From a virus: a stretch of 48,218 nt of DNA. Every line of letters starts with the position of its first letter. The stretch's first letter is position 1. Positions 15,077 through 22,364 of the stretch are shown here, piece after piece. Where the stretch lies: positions 1 to 48,218 of the IMG/VR virus record IMGVR_UViG_3300021139_001496, one strand, 5' to 3'. Both the position numbers and the translations under genes were made by a program. A model generated the notes under the pieces. That model saw only the letters and a list, made by a program, of their open reading frames with translations, was not told where the DNA came from and made no database searches.

Positions 15077-15833
15077 AGCTACGGAAGGTTTTAACGTTTT
15101 TACTAATAAGATCTATTTGATCCTGTGTTAATGTAATATCTAGATTATCGGCTAGTTTAGCTTTAGGTTTTGGTTTAGTTAGACCGTGTGGGCCTAATTC
15201 ATTACCCACCCATCCATTTACTACCGGAGAACTTGTATCTAAGGAGTGAATGAAGCTTTTAACTAATCCAGGAGTCTTAAATAATTGAAATTCGACCGGA
15301 TTTTGACAACCAAGTAGGTGTATCTTTATTCCTAGCGGTATATGTTTTTCATGTAGCATCCAGTTTAAGAATCTGTAACGGACAGTTATGTGATCAGAAT
15401 CAGGTATAAGATCAAAAGGTAATGCTATAATGTCTACTTTATTCTGCGTATAAAATTCAACACAATCAAAGATTTGATCAAAAGACTCTCCTTGACATAC
15501 TCCAATATATTTCTGATCATCTTCTCTATAAGTTCCAAGATATGATGCAGCATTACTTAGAGTAACGTGGTAATCATTAACTTTATCAGGTAGTACTAGG
15601 TGTGTCGGTTTATACTCCTTACCTAATTCATACAATTCCTCCATTGGAATAGATTCTCCTAATTCAAAAGCAGAATTATCTAGAATAGAATAAGGGGCAG
15701 ATTTTAATTTCTCTTTATAGAAAGCAGCATACTCCGGATCTTTCTTTAGTAGATGCCCTAGTACGTAGGGGTAATCATTTATCAACCCTTCATATGGGAA
15801 TAACTGCTTTGGTATTTCGTGTGATATTAACAT
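15060..15833 (-). CDS. dpdA: DpdA-type DNA 7-deazaguanine transglycosylase
   Basis: A 257-aa TGT-like TIM-barrel protein, the enzyme that exchanges guanine in DNA for a 7-deazaguanine base. Visible motifs are SILDNSAFELGE (near 49-60, first catalytic Asp D52), LVLPDKVND (79-87), GVCQGE (111-116), IHLLGCQNP (171-179) and IHSLDTSSPVVNG (195-207, second catalytic Asp D199). It is shorter than bacterial tRNA TGT and lacks the TGT CxCxxC zinc site, as expected for phage DpdA. It directly precedes queF. Which base it inserts (preQ0 or preQ1) cannot be read from sequence. Confidence 0.88.
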   Translation of the reverse strand: MLISHEIPKQLFPYEGLINDYPYVLGHLLKKDPEYAAFYKEKLKSAPYSILDNSAFELGESIPMEELYELGKEYKPTHLVLPDKVNDYHVTLSNAASYLGTYREDDQKYIGVCQGESFDQIFDCVEFYTQNKVDIIALPFDLIPDSDHITVRYRFLNWMLHEKHIPLGIKIHLLGCQNPVEFQLFKTPGLVKSFIHSLDTSSPVVNGWVGNELGPHGLTKPKPKAKLADNLDITLTQDQIDLISKNVKTFRSYVRNN

Positions 15834-15841
15834 AAATTTAA

Positions 15842-16783
15842 TTATTTTGCTTTTAAGATTCTATTTAAAGTTAAACGGTCTTTTATACCGTATTTCTCTA
15901 GAAGATATGCTTTAGTTGTAGTCTGTGCGTATTTCTGGATTTCTTCTACATAGTTCCAAGCCGGGTGTTTCTTAACTTTGCTGTGGTAACCTATAGGTTT
16001 AAGTATCATATTATTCTTTAAAGCAAGTTTAGAGATAGTATTTTTATGAATGTTAAAGAACTTTGCTATCTGAACCAGGGTATAACCTTTATCATAATAT
16101 AGTTCTTTAAATTTCTCTAAATCAAGTACCTTCTCTGTAGTCTTTTTCTCAATACCTCTCTGTCTATCTATCAAATACTGCTCAGAATAACTTTTAAGTT
16201 CAATACTGTGCTTTATTAATATACTTTTTAAGGTATACATATCACATTTATACTTCTCAGCTAAGGACTTTCTGGAAAAACCCTGTAGGTACTGTTGTAC
16301 TATCTCTTCTTCGTGTTCCCACGCTTTACTTCTATATCTTTTTGCATCTAATAAGGTCCCTAGTATTTTATATAGAGTAGTTTTATCACAACAGTATCTA
16401 GAAGCTAAGCTACTTACACTTACCCCACTTTGATACTCTGTTCTTATTGCTTCATAGTAATCTACCCAGAGGTCTACTCTCCTATTAAAAGAGTTCTTAG
16501 TGTGTTTTCCAATACCGGACCTTCGTAGATTATAGATATTATCAGGTTCGTTTTGAAAAGCTGTACTGATAAGCTTATCTTCATAAGCATTAGCTTCCTC
16601 CCGAGTATCAAATTGCTGTAATACAACCTTCTCAAAGTTACTAAGCCCTTCAATTTTATAAAGATTTTTTAGTATTTTAGAAGAAGACATATAGTTATCA
16701 AAACATGGATTAGGAGAAGATCTAGAACCTATATAATACCTACCATTCTTCTTGTTTGTAATTTTGTAAACATAGTGTACCAT
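15842..16783 (-). CDS. GIY-YIG homing endonuclease with HTH repeats
   Basis: A 313-aa paralogue of the protein at 10248-11198. It has a GIY-YIG domain (HYVYKITNKKNGRYYIGSRS at 3-22) followed by several HTH-like segments (TLVQIAKFFNIHKNTISKL is one, near 243). It lies between queC and dpdA, 8 bp before dpdA, with a late-like ATATTTATAATC about 20 nt upstream of its ATG. It is a free-standing homing gene. No split gene or group I intron core is evident around it. Confidence 0.88.
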   Translation of the reverse strand: MVHYVYKITNKKNGRYYIGSRSSPNPCFDNYMSSSKILKNLYKIEGLSNFEKVVLQQFDTREEANAYEDKLISTAFQNEPDNIYNLRRSGIGKHTKNSFNRRVDLWVDYYEAIRTEYQSGVSVSSLASRYCCDKTTLYKILGTLLDAKRYRSKAWEHEEEIVQQYLQGFSRKSLAEKYKCDMYTLKSILIKHSIELKSYSEQYLIDRQRGIEKKTTEKVLDLEKFKELYYDKGYTLVQIAKFFNIHKNTISKLALKNNMILKPIGYHSKVKKHPAWNYVEEIQKYAQTTTKAYLLEKYGIKDRLTLNRILKAK

Positions 16784-16851
16784 ATTTATAGTATTGTGTG
16801 ATTATAAATATGATACACCTGTTGAATTACCTTAGTTTTACTGAGAAGAAG

Positions 16852-17748
16852 TTAACTGCTTACCTCTCTATAATAATCTTCTTCTATTTTAAGTGCATGT
16901 GCTTTCGCTACTTCGTAAGCTACAGGCCCTGTTTCGTCAGCATAAGCTACCGGGTCTGGTCGGCCTAGTTTTGCAAACGCGATTAATCGTTCCACGGAAG
17001 AAGCTGATTTGTAGTCTGAATACCATGTACCAAATACAGTTCTATGTGTTTCTTCTACTCTAGATGTACTTTCAGGTAACGGGATGTAGATTGGCTTGTA
17101 ACTAGTATTAGTACGTTTGTACACTTCATCGAAATCTAGACCTAGCTGTTCACATGCTATTTCACCATCTTGTAAGATCTCAAACTTAGTTACATTTATA
17201 TATGGTGTGTAGAACGATACTAAGTTAGAATCCCAGTTTCCCAACTTAAATGCCTCCATATCAGCATCTCTAAATTCTTGTCTACAGTCTGGATATACAC
17301 CAAAGTCTCCGGCATGAATACCTAAAGCAATCTTTACCTCATGTTTTTCACCTACGGTAGCTAGTGATAGAGCTACTGCTTGAATTAGAGAACTGAAGAT
17401 CTTGTTTCGGTTTGGTACCACAGTCTGACGTTGATTCTCCTCTTCATAATGTCCTTCAGGTACTTCATTACCACCTGTTACTAGAGCTGAATTTAGTAAT
17501 TGAGCTAGACCGTCTAGTTTAATAATTTGGTGTGTTACAGCCGAATAATTTCTAGGATAATCTGATTTATACCTCTGACCATTAATGTACTGTACTAACG
17601 ATTGTGCTCGTTCTAATTCCACTCTATGTTTTTGACCATAGTCGAACGATAATGCGGTTACTTCATAACCCTCTGCTAATAGATGTAGCAATAGCGTACT
17701 GCTGTCCATCCCTCCACTGAGACTCAGGACCCCCTGTTTTTTACTCAT
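16852..17748 (-). CDS. queC: QueC-like 7-cyano-7-deazaguanine synthase lacking zinc ligands
   Basis: A 298-aa PP-loop ATPase (SGGMDSST at 11-18) with QueC features: LSFDYGQKHRVELERA (33-48), VVPNRNKIFSSL (110-121) and HAGDFGVYPDCRQEF (145-159). QueC turns 7-carboxy-7-deazaguanine into preQ0 using ammonia and ATP. The usual four zinc cysteines are absent. The TWSCY position reads NTSY (S216), and the CxxCxxC segment before VER reads DYKSASS (D245, S248, S251). The rest of the C-terminal region (VERLIAFAKLGRPDPVAY) aligns well, so this is substitution and not misreading. It may be an active zinc-free variant or a paralogue with altered chemistry. Confidence 0.88.
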   Translation of the reverse strand: MSKKQGVLSLSGGMDSSTLLLHLLAEGYEVTALSFDYGQKHRVELERAQSLVQYINGQRYKSDYPRNYSAVTHQIIKLDGLAQLLNSALVTGGNEVPEGHYEEENQRQTVVPNRNKIFSSLIQAVALSLATVGEKHEVKIALGIHAGDFGVYPDCRQEFRDADMEAFKLGNWDSNLVSFYTPYINVTKFEILQDGEIACEQLGLDFDEVYKRTNTSYKPIYIPLPESTSRVEETHRTVFGTWYSDYKSASSVERLIAFAKLGRPDPVAYADETGPVAYEVAKAHALKIEEDYYREVSS

Positions 17749-17817
17749 AAAATTTAAAAATTAAGATAAGAGACGTATTATTTTATTAATCGATTAGTCA
17801 CAAAACCGATATATCTT

Positions 17818-18030
17818 TTAAGGTCTTTTTCCGATATTCTCGTTATTATTGAAATAACTATCTAGGAAATCTCTAGTATATAATATAACCTTTCCTTTGT
17901 ATTTAGGATTAGAAATTTCTCTATTACCTACTTTAGTTCTAGCTGCTTTAGCAACCTTGTATACTTCCGCACCCAATGCTTTGCCTGCAGGCTTTCCTAA
18001 ATAATCGTACAGTGACATTAACTCTTGCAT
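17818..18030 (-). CDS. Small conserved phage protein, 70 aa
   Basis: MQELMSLYDYLGKPAGKALG then a lysine-rich stretch ending KGKVILYTRDFLDSYF. I recall the pattern YDYLGKPAG...NPKYKGKV..Y...FL as a short family found in assorted phages, of unknown function. It lies 16 bp after the 165-aa gene and before queC. The 69-bp gap to queC contains TATCTTAAT near 17760-17768 but no AGTTGG at the expected distance, so I do not call a promoter there. Confidence 0.6.
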   Translation of the reverse strand: MQELMSLYDYLGKPAGKALGAEVYKVAKAARTKVGNREISNPKYKGKVILYTRDFLDSYFNNNENIGKRP

Positions 18031-18046
18031 ATATTTCTATTTTTAT

Positions 18047-18544
18047 TTACAGTGATTTTAAGACTTGTACTAAATCCTCTTTGTGGGTTAGTTTAGTCTT
18101 CTTGTAGTTCTCTTCTATAATATAGTACATTTCTTCCAGACTTCCAACACAATTTTCCATTTCTTGTTGAAGTTCTTCTTCAGTCAGTTTGAATCTCTTT
18201 ATGAAAGCTTTTTTGAGACTTGTCATTCTTTTAAATTCATCTTTCTCGTAGTCTTGTATCAGTCTACGGTATTTTTCATTATAGAAGCTCTGTAGGTCTC
18301 TTTTCTTTTCTAGGCAGCGAGTGGCATCCATTTTATCTTGCATCTCGTGAAGAGCCATTTGTGCTATCCAGTAGTAGGGAGATACGTCAAAATCACCGTT
18401 AATAATACGGTTTAGAAGCGGTTGGGTATCACTTAGAGGTTCGGGGAAGAGGTAGTTTCTCCACCATTGAAACTTATTGTATTTTAACGGTCTTAAATGG
18501 CCGACTTGTTCTTGTAGAAACTCTTTAGATTGTACCTGTATCAT
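18047..18544 (-). CDS. Hypothetical protein, 165 aa, highly charged
   Basis: A helical, lysine/glutamate-rich protein with WWRNYLFPEP near residue 27 and coiled-coil-like heptads over the C-terminal two thirds. No known domain. The ATG lies 4 nt after the -7-like element of the motif at 18549-18582, so this gene is the first of an operon leading into queC and dpdA. Co-expression with the modification genes is likely; function is unknown. Confidence 0.6.
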   Translation of the reverse strand: MIQVQSKEFLQEQVGHLRPLKYNKFQWWRNYLFPEPLSDTQPLLNRIINGDFDVSPYYWIAQMALHEMQDKMDATRCLEKKRDLQSFYNEKYRRLIQDYEKDEFKRMTSLKKAFIKRFKLTEEELQQEMENCVGSLEEMYYIIEENYKKTKLTHKEDLVQVLKSL

Positions 18545-18548
18545 CTAT

Positions 18549-18582
18549 CTAAAGATACGAACTTTAATTCAGACTAGCAACT
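18549..18582 (-). promoter_or_regulatory. 34-bp promoter-like motif ahead of the queC-dpdA region
   Basis: AGTTGC, 19 nt, TATCTTTAG on the minus strand, ending 4 nt before the next ATG. It is the best candidate start for the 18.5-13.6 kb modification operon. Confidence 0.75.
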
Positions 18583-18635
18583 TTAGTATGTAGAAACTAA
18601 AAAAGTTTTTTATGTGGTTCATATACTACCCAATA

Positions 18636-19655
18636 TTACATGCCTGCATCATCTTTCTTTAGGTCACTCTCGATATCACTTATTGTGCTCTGTGCCCATT
18701 TGATTTGATCTCTTGTAAGCTCTTCATTTAACAGGTTCTCTATAAATTCTAAGAATTCTGTATCATCTAACCTGTATAGATCTGTTAGGAAGTAACTTGC
18801 TACACGAGGATCATCATCACCATAAGTAGAAATTAAATCTCTTAAAGCATCATGTATGAATTTACCGTATCTAATATCTTCAGGTTCGTTTGTGGCCGTA
18901 TCTACCTTCTTTACGATTTTTTGATTCTTCTCTTTATCACTGCTAAAACCTTGTAGTGAAATAATTTCGTATAAACCTTTTATGATTTCCTGTAGTAAAA
19001 TTGGAAAACAGATTGCTTTTGCTTTTATAATTAGTCTATCTTCTTCTTCGTTATATACACCCTCGCTTACACCTCCGTTTGTTTGCTGATTTCTTGAAAT
19101 CATTGCAAGCATCATTGCAATTGTATTATCGTCATCGTAGATACCGTAAGCATCATTTAATAATTCACCATACTTCTCAACAAGGGCTGGGTTTATATCA
19201 GAAAGACTGTTTCTAAACATTTGGAATGCAAATGAACCTCTGATTGCAGCACCTTGAGTGATACTGTTAATGATTCTACGTTTAGCTTCAGGTGAAATAT
19301 CTAGATCTAAATCAAAGATATTATCAGAAGTTACTTCTTCTTCATTAGGTCCTAGATTAAAGTCTTGTGTAACAGCAGTTACTATTTCAGCTTCTATTTT
19401 AATATCGTTATCTGTAATGATTGGATACATTTCAGTAACAATATCAACAGCGATTTGAGCTAATTGAGTACGGTAAGGTTTTTCAATAGCTTGAATCTGC
19501 TTTAGAATTGTCATGGAATTCATCATAGCTTGTTGAACTGATTTATCACCAAGCATATCTTTTAGACTATCGGCTGATTTCTTGTTTAATTTTTCTAACG
19601 TTTTAGGCTGTAGGAAATCTCCGTAATCAGCTTCTTGTATTTTAGTCTTTCTCAT
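18636..19655 (-). CDS. Hypothetical protein, 339 aa, probable virion-associated
   Basis: A long acidic, mostly helical protein with no enzymatic motif (KNKSADSLKDMLGD-like N-terminus, GAAIRGSFAFQMF near 147, AKAICFPILLQEIIKGLYE near 218-236, C-terminus ending KKDDAGM). It follows the LRR gene by 19 bp and belongs to a four-gene group downstream of the late-type motif at 22263. The size, acidity and late-type context suggest a virion or assembly protein. I do not recognise the family. Confidence 0.55.
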   Translation of the reverse strand: MRKTKIQEADYGDFLQPKTLEKLNKKSADSLKDMLGDKSVQQAMMNSMTILKQIQAIEKPYRTQLAQIAVDIVTEMYPIITDNDIKIEAEIVTAVTQDFNLGPNEEEVTSDNIFDLDLDISPEAKRRIINSITQGAAIRGSFAFQMFRNSLSDINPALVEKYGELLNDAYGIYDDDNTIAMMLAMISRNQQTNGGVSEGVYNEEEDRLIIKAKAICFPILLQEIIKGLYEIISLQGFSSDKEKNQKIVKKVDTATNEPEDIRYGKFIHDALRDLISTYGDDDPRVASYFLTDLYRLDDTEFLEFIENLLNEELTRDQIKWAQSTISDIESDLKKDDAGM

Positions 19656-19674
19656 AATATGTACTAATGTGTTT

Positions 19675-21207
19675 TTATTCTTTGTAATCTTCCGGGGTAC
19701 TATCTATTGCTCTACTAATTGTTAAGTTCGTACCGCCACCGGAGTATACTTTTGTATATGAACCTCCACCATGTCCCGCTCTATCTATCATATACTCTTT
19801 ACCTGATTTATCTTTACCTGTAAGTGCATATAAAGTATCACCGTCTTCTTTATAAATAATCATTTTATCCCAAGTTATACCTAGTTTTTGTCCTAATGCA
19901 TAAACTTTTTCCTGTGAAGCTGATTGTATTAACGGTAGTAGATCTTCTGGTTTACCTTCTATTCCTTTTCCGCCTCTAGTCCTTCTACCGAAAGTTATTC
20001 TTACTAAAGGGTTATTTGGGTTATCTAATTTAGCTTTTATAGCTTTTTTATCTAACTTCGGTGCAGTTTCTTCTGCATTATTAGGAAATAATTTAGATTC
20101 TATCTCTGCTACAGCACGTGGTGATAATTGTCTACCAGATGCAGTTAGTATATTTGATATTGCTGCTTTACCTTGATCACTTACTAGTGTAGAGTCAAAC
20201 CCATCGGTTTTATATAGTACCTCTCTTCCTTTACTGTCCGTACCTACTACATAAGTCTCCTCGGTGGTTCCTATAACCTGATCGGATCTTAGTTCCTGTG
20301 TAATATAGATCTTTTCCCAATCTATACCGAAAGAAGTAGTTAGTGTACTTAGTACTTTTCTAAGACTCCTTCCGGCAAAGCTAGTTGACGGTATTGCTGT
20401 ACTTAAACTAGAATACGGGTACTCTCTTCCTTTACCTTTCTTAACTGCTTTACCAACTTTTATTTCAATATCAGGAAGCGAATTATACTCAGCATAAATC
20501 TCTTTAACTTTAGTTAAAGAAGCTCCGCCTATATAAATCTTATCGGCAAGATTTTCCGGGTAATTTTCCGGGGGAGTAGTCATTATGATATTACCTCCCA
20601 CCTGTAGACCCGAAGGTATCGAAGTAATTTCAGTGTTCTTTAAATAAAGATTCCCGCTTACTTTTAAATCTTCAGGTAGAGAAGTGATTTTACTGTGGTC
20701 TAAATCAAGATATCCACTCACTTTTAAACCTTGAGGTAAAGTAGTGATTAAAGTATTTCCTAACTCAAGATCTCTACCTACTTTTAAACCTTTAGGTAGG
20801 GTAGTAATAGGAGTTTTATCTAAACTAAGATCTCTACCTACTTGCAAATCTTCAGGTAGAGAGGTAATTTTAGTTTGTCTTAAATTAAGATTTCCACCTA
20901 CTTTTAAACCTTTAGGTAGAGAGGTTATTTCAGTGTTACTTAAATTAAGATTTCCACCTACTTTTAAATCTTCAGGTAGAGAGGTTATTTCAGTGTTACT
21001 TAAATTAAGATTTCCATCTACTTTTAAACCTTTAGGTAGGGTAGTGATTTTAGTATCGGTTAGATCAAGATTACTTTTTATATCTAGATCTTCTGGTGTT
21101 AGAGATTCAGGTTCATGAGCAAATTTATACCTAGCCGGTGCTTTACGGTTATCTCTTTTTTCTAAGAAATTAAAAAAGCTTTTTATATGGTTATTTACAT
21201 CCGGCAT
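19675..21207 (-). CDS. Leucine-rich-repeat protein with duplicated C-terminal domain
   Basis: A 510-aa protein. Residues 45-205 are eight copies of a 20-residue LRR (typified by LNLSNTEITSLPEDLKVGGN) alternating KG and ED after LP. Two related domains follow: about 270-335 (FGIDWEKIYI...GTDSKGREVLYKTDG) and about 403-478 (LGITWDKMII...GKDKSGKEYMIDRAG), which look like an internal duplication. LRRs generally form solenoid surfaces for protein binding. There is no signal peptide or membrane span. It overlaps its upstream neighbour by 1 nt (TAATG). It may be a virion surface, ejected or host-interaction protein; none of these is shown. Confidence 0.75.
   Translation of the reverse strand: MPDVNNHIKSFFNFLEKRDNRKAPARYKFAHEPESLTPEDLDIKSNLDLTDTKITTLPKGLKVDGNLNLSNTEITSLPEDLKVGGNLNLSNTEITSLPKGLKVGGNLNLRQTKITSLPEDLQVGRDLSLDKTPITTLPKGLKVGRDLELGNTLITTLPQGLKVSGYLDLDHSKITSLPEDLKVSGNLYLKNTEITSIPSGLQVGGNIIMTTPPENYPENLADKIYIGGASLTKVKEIYAEYNSLPDIEIKVGKAVKKGKGREYPYSSLSTAIPSTSFAGRSLRKVLSTLTTSFGIDWEKIYITQELRSDQVIGTTEETYVVGTDSKGREVLYKTDGFDSTLVSDQGKAAISNILTASGRQLSPRAVAEIESKLFPNNAEETAPKLDKKAIKAKLDNPNNPLVRITFGRRTRGGKGIEGKPEDLLPLIQSASQEKVYALGQKLGITWDKMIIYKEDGDTLYALTGKDKSGKEYMIDRAGHGGGSYTKVYSGGGTNLTISRAIDSTPEDYKE
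20593..21075. repeat. 60-bp tandem repeat array encoding LRRs
   Basis: Eight 60-bp units in register with no indels. The central units (20881-21000) are almost identical, while the outer ones are more divergent, a sign of recent unit duplication or gene conversion. Copy number could vary between relatives. Confidence 0.9.
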
Positions 21208-21518
21208 TACTTACCTTTCTTTAGTCTCACAAATCTACTTGCGATATCTTTTATGCTTTTTTCTTCATCTAGTGCACCACCGTATCTAGCTTTTGGTTCT
21301 GTTTTAGGTACAGTATTAGGGTCAGGAGTTAAATGACGGCGTCTTTTTGGAGGTTCAGGTACTGTTTCTGTATCTTCGTCTGGGTCCATTACAAGTGTAC
21401 CGTCTTCTTCATCTTCGTCTGGTTGTAGATATGGATTCCATTCTCTTATGTAACGGCGTTCTTCTATCATTTCTTCCACGACTTCTCTTATAAGTCTTTT
21501 TAGTTTGCCCTGTGTCAT
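21207..21518 (-). CDS. Hypothetical acidic protein, 103 aa
   Basis: It begins with a basic amphipathic helix (KLKRLIREVVEEMIEERR), followed by a proline/aspartate-rich low-complexity region and a basic tail (VRLKKGK). LK.LIREV..EM starts are common in small phage structural or prohead-associated proteins. Function here is not established. It is 14 bp downstream of the 233-aa gene and coupled to the LRR gene by TAATG. Confidence 0.6.
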   Translation of the reverse strand: MTQGKLKRLIREVVEEMIEERRYIREWNPYLQPDEDEEDGTLVMDPDEDTETVPEPPKRRRHLTPDPNTVPKTEPKARYGGALDEEKSIKDIASRFVRLKKGK

Positions 21519-21532
21519 ATTATGTATGTTTA

Positions 21533-22234
21533 TTAGATTACCTGCTTATTATTCTTATCCTTGAATTCATTTGATTCATAGTGGAATTGATATGGTGCTA
21601 ATGGATCGTTTAAGTTATAGAATACGTAGCAGTCACCATCTTTTATGTAACGTTGGTAGTTATTAAATCCAGCCATTGTACAAATTTCAATTTTTGCACC
21701 TTGTGATCTACCGGAACAGTTAGCTAACCACTTCTTGTATACTTCCCAAGCTTCCTTGTTATTAGCTGATTTTGGAACTTTAAAGCATTGGTACCCGTCT
21801 ACAGTACCTAGTAGCTTGATACCTACTGATGCTAGCTGTTCTACACCTTGAAGCGGCACTAAATTCTTACCTGCTTCCATATCACCACCTGTACGGTCGA
21901 TATTCTTCTCGGCAATCTCAATTGCTTTTGATATAAAGTCTTGAACTTGACGTGCATCTCTATAAGAGTTAATATCTGGAGATGGAAAGAATCTTTTATT
22001 CTTTTCAAACACATCTAAGTAGTCTTCAAACTTATAGATATCTTCTGCTTTGATATCTTGTTTTGCTACTCTAGCACAAAGCCAGGTCATGTAGGCAGTC
22101 TTACCTTTTGATGCAGCTACAATTTGATCGAAATCTTCTTCTGAGATTTTACCAGAATCTACGAACTGTGTACGAAGCTGTTCTTCTGAAACTTCGTTAA
22201 GTATGTTTTCGTACAGTTTTACTAATGAGGTCAT
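21533..22234 (-). CDS. Conserved hypothetical phage protein, 233 aa
   Basis: The N-terminal 100 residues are helical. The C-terminal half contains DGYQCFKVPKSANNKEAWEVY, WLANC and a strand-rich end with YVFYNLNDPLAPYQFHYES. I recall a similar YxFHFES ending in other phage proteins without assigned function. The gene has the late-type motif CTATTTATTATTA 29 nt upstream, making it the first gene of a putative late unit (233 aa, 103 aa, LRR, 339 aa). Confidence 0.6.
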   Translation of the reverse strand: MTSLVKLYENILNEVSEEQLRTQFVDSGKISEEDFDQIVAASKGKTAYMTWLCARVAKQDIKAEDIYKFEDYLDVFEKNKRFFPSPDINSYRDARQVQDFISKAIEIAEKNIDRTGGDMEAGKNLVPLQGVEQLASVGIKLLGTVDGYQCFKVPKSANNKEAWEVYKKWLANCSGRSQGAKIEICTMAGFNNYQRYIKDGDCYVFYNLNDPLAPYQFHYESNEFKDKNNKQVI

Positions 22235-22262
22235 AGTTTAGTGTAGTTAAATTGTTTTAATA

Positions 22263-22270
22263 ATAAATAG
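22263..22270 (-). promoter_or_regulatory. Late-type motif CTATTTAT
   Basis: The minus strand reads CTACCTATTTATTATTA upstream of the 233-aa gene. The same bases form the 3' arm of a hairpin (22267-22274 with 22289-22296). Confidence 0.5.
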
Positions 22271-22333
22271 GTAGAATCTTTAAAAGACCTACCTATCTAT
22301 GGTACTTAATAACAAGATATAACCCTGTTATTA
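22267..22333 (-). terminator. Two hairpins between RNR and the 233-aa gene
   Basis: The 130-bp gap after the RNR stop holds two perfect 8-bp inverted repeats: TAATAACA/TGTTATTA (22307-22314 with 22326-22333) and ATAGGTAG/CTACCTAT (22267-22274 with 22289-22296). The second is followed by TTATTATT, a weak U-tract. They could end the intact RNR transcript or regulate the next gene. Neither is a strong GC-rich terminator. Confidence 0.4.
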
Positions 22334-22364
22334 TATTTTGAACTAAATTATCGTGAATCATTGG

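Noticed and set aside
10248-16783. Group I introns around the GIY-YIG genes
   Set aside because: Neighbouring genes are intact and not split, the endonuclease genes abut or overlap them, and no intron core elements are recognisable.
17760-17793. 34-bp promoter-like motif ahead of queC
   Set aside because: TATCTTAAT is present, but the element 19 nt upstream does not resemble AGTTGG/C.
20593-21075. 60-bp repeats as a CRISPR array or noncoding satellite
   Set aside because: The repeats are continuous coding LRRs with no spacers.
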